A DNA stretch of 23,244 bases from Eubacterium_B sp034180045 (GTDB lineage: Bacteria > Bacillota > Clostridia > Peptostreptococcales > Anaerovoracaceae). Shown piece by piece: positions 20,951 through 23,244 of this stretch. The position numbers and the translations under genes were made by a program. Every line of letters starts with the position of its first letter. Position 1 is the first letter of the stretch. Below the pieces are notes generated by a model. The model saw nothing but the letters and a program-made list of their open reading frames with translations, did not search any database and had not been told where the DNA came from. Where the stretch lies: NCBI GenBank assembly GCA_034180045.1, contig JAXFOY010000013.1, forward strand, positions 1 to 23,244. The letters run 5' to 3'.

Positions 20951-23035
20951 ATGAGATGCAAGATATTACATGAATCCAAGACCAGAATCAGAATAAAGCT
21001 GATACAGTATCGCATGAACTTTGAGCAAGCCGATATTTTGGAAAATTACCTATGCAAAGTCAAAGGTGTAACAGATGTAAAAGTTCATGAGAGAACTTGC
21101 GTTGCCATTATTACGCATAAGGGGCAAAGCAGGGCTGCCATTATTGACGCTATGTCACAATTCGATTATGAAGAAAACAAGGACCTTTTTGTCGGTAATA
21201 GCAGCAGGAAGCTTCAGCACGAATTTGAAAATAAAATGTGCCTTCACATAGGAAGCAGGTTGTGTATGAAGCTGTTTATTCCGCCGCCAATTCGAATTGC
21301 AGTCACCATTGTAAAAGCAATCCCTTTTATAGCTAGGGGACTTAAGGCGTTGATGAGCGGAAAGCTTGAAGTTTCCGTGCTTGATGCGACAAGTATCTTA
21401 GTATCTCTTATCCGTAAGGATTTCTCCACCGCAGGAACGGTAATGTTTATGCTTGGCGTGGGAGAAATAATGGAGGAATGGACGCACCGCAAGTCAATAA
21501 ACGATTTGGCGAAGGCTATGGAACTTAATGTCGAAAAGGTATGGACAAGAGCGGAAGACGGTACGGAAATCCTTGTTGATGCCGACTCGATAGAAAAGGA
21601 TGATATCATAATTGTCAGAACCGGAAATATAATTGCCGTAGACGGCAAGGTTGTCGAAGGCGACGCATATGTAAGCCAAGCTTCGATTACAGGAGAATCC
21701 ATGCCTGTTCATAAGTATGAGGATAGCCCCGTATACGCAGGTACTGTAGTCGAAGAAGGCGAGATTGTGATAAGAGCGGATAGCGCGCCGGGAAGCAGCA
21801 AATACGACAGAATTATATCGATGATAGAGGCTTCGGAAAAGCTCAAGTCGGCGACTGAGGATGAAGCGTCAAAGTTGGCAGACAGACTGGTTCCGTATAC
21901 ATTTGCAGCTACAGCACTGCAATATTTGATAAGCGGAGATGTGATCAGAGCAAGCTCAATTTTGATGGTGGATTTTAGCTGTGCATTAAAGCTGTCAATT
22001 CCCATCGCAGTTCTTTCAGCTATGAGGGAGTCCGGAAACCATCATATGACGGTTAAGGGCGGGAAATTCCTCGAGGCGGTTGCCGAAGCCGACACTATAG
22101 TTTTTGATAAAACCGGGACTTTGACAGAGGCAGCTGCGACGGTCAAAGCCGTGATTCCTTTTAGTAAACTTGATGAGGCGGAATGTTTAAGATTGGCTGC
22201 TTGTCTTGAGGAGCACTACCCGCATTCCATAGCAAATGCTGTCGTAGACGAAGCAAAACGCAGAGGACTTACACATGAAGAAAAGCATTCAAAGGTTGAG
22301 TATGTCGTTGCACACGGAATCGTCAGCAGTATTGAAAATCAGAGAGTTTTAATCGGAAGTCGACATTTTGTATTTGAAGATGAGGCTTGCAAGATTGCAG
22401 ATGACATGAGGGAAAAATTTGATAATTTGCCAAACGAGTACTCGCATCTTTATCTCGCTATAGAAAACGAATTGGCCGCAGTCCTTTTGATAGAAGATCC
22501 TATTAAAGCAGGTGCTGCGGAAGTTATCGCAAAGCTGAAGCAGTGCGGTTTTAAGCATACTGTGATGATGACGGGCGACAACGACAGAACGGCTAAGGTT
22601 ATAGCGGAAAAAGTCGGAGTTGATGCCTACTATGCAGAAGTTTTGCCTGAGGACAAGGCGAATTTCATCAAAGAGCAGCACAGACTGGGCAGAAAGGTGA
22701 TAATGGTAGGGGACGGAATAAACGATTCTCCGGCTCTTTCAGAAGCTAATGCAGGTATCGCAATAAATAGCGGTGCAGCTATCGCACGAGAGGTTGCGGA
22801 TATTATGATTGGCAGTGACAACTTGGAAGAACTCGTTACGCTTAGAAAAATCAGTACAGGGCTTATGAAGAGAATAAAGTCCAGCTATAATCAAATCTTG
22901 GGCTTTAATTCATTTCTGATAGTGATGGGAATACTCGGTTTGTTTACACCGACCGTAACAGCCTCATTACACAATGCTTCGACTTTGGCTATAAGTCTGA
23001 GGAATATGACGGATATAGAAAAGAAAAATAAATAA
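20951..23035 (+). CDS. P1B-type heavy-metal-transporting ATPase
   Basis: Membrane metal pump of 694 aa. Residues 1-65 look like an HMA-type fold without a CxxC metal site. The actuator TGES is at 247-250, the phosphorylated aspartate is 386 (FDKTGTLTEAA), the nucleotide domain has HYPHSIANAV, and the hinge GDGINDSPAL is intact. The membrane metal motif, normally CPx, reads DFSCALKLS, with Cys344 followed by Ala345 in place of Pro. The last membrane helix carries HNASTL. These features resemble the CtpC/Mn- or Fe-type pumps more than Cu or Zn/Cd pumps, but metal choice is inferred. The ATG has GGGAGG upstream. It is co-transcribed with the DUF6110 gene. Confidence 0.9.
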   Translation: MRCKILHESKTRIRIKLIQYRMNFEQADILENYLCKVKGVTDVKVHERTCVAIITHKGQSRAAIIDAMSQFDYEENKDLFVGNSSRKLQHEFENKMCLHIGSRLCMKLFIPPPIRIAVTIVKAIPFIARGLKALMSGKLEVSVLDATSILVSLIRKDFSTAGTVMFMLGVGEIMEEWTHRKSINDLAKAMELNVEKVWTRAEDGTEILVDADSIEKDDIIIVRTGNIIAVDGKVVEGDAYVSQASITGESMPVHKYEDSPVYAGTVVEEGEIVIRADSAPGSSKYDRIISMIEASEKLKSATEDEASKLADRLVPYTFAATALQYLISGDVIRASSILMVDFSCALKLSIPIAVLSAMRESGNHHMTVKGGKFLEAVAEADTIVFDKTGTLTEAAATVKAVIPFSKLDEAECLRLAACLEEHYPHSIANAVVDEAKRRGLTHEEKHSKVEYVVAHGIVSSIENQRVLIGSRHFVFEDEACKIADDMREKFDNLPNEYSHLYLAIENELAAVLLIEDPIKAGAAEVIAKLKQCGFKHTVMMTGDNDRTAKVIAEKVGVDAYYAEVLPEDKANFIKEQHRLGRKVIMVGDGINDSPALSEANAGIAINSGAAIAREVADIMIGSDNLEELVTLRKISTGLMKRIKSSYNQILGFNSFLIVMGILGLFTPTVTASLHNASTLAISLRNMTDIEKKNK

Positions 23036-23051
23036 TAAATAATAAATAATA

Positions 23052-23101
23052 ACAAAAACACCTATGGGAAACGGCACGGCTGTGCATACCTATAGGTGTT
23101 T
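23052..23101 (-). terminator. Terminator, probably bidirectional
   Basis: The outer stem AACACCTAT/ATAGGTGTT encloses a GCAC/GTGC inner hairpin. On the minus strand it is followed by TTTTTGTTATT, a good T-run, ending the gene entering from the right edge. In the plus direction only TTT follows, so it may end the ATPase transcript less efficiently. Confidence 0.75.
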
Positions 23102-23130
23102 GAGGGCTATAGGACAAAAAGTGTTGATGA

Positions 23131-23244
23131 CTAATCCCAGTAAACTGGATAGTTACTTGAATGGTGAAGCTCACTCCATACAACTGCATCACCCCACATA
23201 GGGATAGTGTTTTCTAGTTGTTTCTTAGCAGTCATTTTCTTGTA
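23131..23244 (-). CDS. 3' end of an unidentified gene
   Basis: The last 37 codons and a TAG stop of a minus-strand reading frame that runs off the window. The visible C-terminus includes TIPMWGDAVVWSEL and ends HHSSNYPVYWD. An internal ATG (residue 4 of the visible part) lacks a ribosome binding site, so this is taken as the tail of a longer gene. The terminator lies 30 bases beyond the stop, which supports a real gene. I do not recognise the family; the tail is hydrophilic and rich in aromatic residues. Confidence 0.55.
   Translation of the reverse strand, partial: YKKMTAKKQLENTIPMWGDAVVWSELHHSSNYPVYWD

Noticed and set aside
23036..23056. AATAAATAATAAATAAT tandem-like repeat after the P1B ATPase
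   Set aside because: About three AT-rich units only, partly made of stop codons; simple low-complexity sequence.

Overview
The window looks like a chromosomal segment of a low-GC Gram-positive anaerobe, most likely a member of the Clostridia. The evidence is an AT-rich sequence with strong AGGAGG-type ribosome binding sites, the mtaB-HIT-rpsU-yqeY neighbourhood typical of Firmicutes, a Bce-type two-component/ABC module, a DUF6110 protein, and a glutathione-peroxidase-family enzyme next to thioredoxin instead of glutathione genes. The exact genus cannot be read from the sequence. No mobile element, rRNA, tRNA or CRISPR array was seen.

Layout. (1) 137-1556, minus strand: a peroxide-defence operon gpx-ohrR-trxA. 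A candidate OhrR operator overlaps the -10 box of its promoter, and a strong terminator follows trxA. (2) 1633-4170, plus strand: mtaB (possibly leaderless), a HIT hydrolase overlapping it, then rpsU (59 aa) and yqeY behind their own promoter, ending at a terminator. (3) 4218-6812: a PadR regulator with a DUF1048-like membrane protein, a PAP2/AUR1-like membrane phosphatase or transferase, and a TTG-start nitroreductase. (4) 6833-9705: a promoter, a yybP-ykoY (Mn2+) riboswitch with its terminator, and a type IIA Ca2+/Mn2+ P-type ATPase. (5) 9778-14107: a TPP riboswitch with terminator, then thiM-thiE-thiW-thiD-thiC. (6) 14118-19746: a Mn-type CDF exporter, then a BceRS-like two-component system and a BceAB-like ABC transporter, with a terminator-like hairpin between the kinase and ABC genes. 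(7) 19801-20452: ferritin with promoter and terminator. (8) 20503-23035: a DUF6110 small membrane protein and a P1B-type heavy-metal ATPase with an altered CPx motif. (9) The 3' end of an unidentified minus-strand gene at the right edge.

How the genes work together. Two themes recur. One is divalent-metal handling: a Mn-riboswitch-controlled ATPase, a CDF with a TM2 N/D and TM5 D/D site, ferritin, and a P1B ATPase with a small membrane partner. The other is redox and cofactor supply: the thioredoxin-dependent peroxidase operon and the thiamine operon. The thiamine genes imply de novo pyrimidine synthesis (ThiC) combined with uptake and kinase salvage of the thiazole half (ThiW, ThiM), joined by ThiE. 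No thiazole-synthesis gene lies in the operon.

The most attractive lead for something under-described is the DUF6110-P1B ATPase pair. Its layout resembles the mycobacterial DUF1490 (PacL)-Ctp ATPase pairs. The possible leaderless start of mtaB and the possible coupling of a Mn-type CDF to a Bce-type module are also worth checking.
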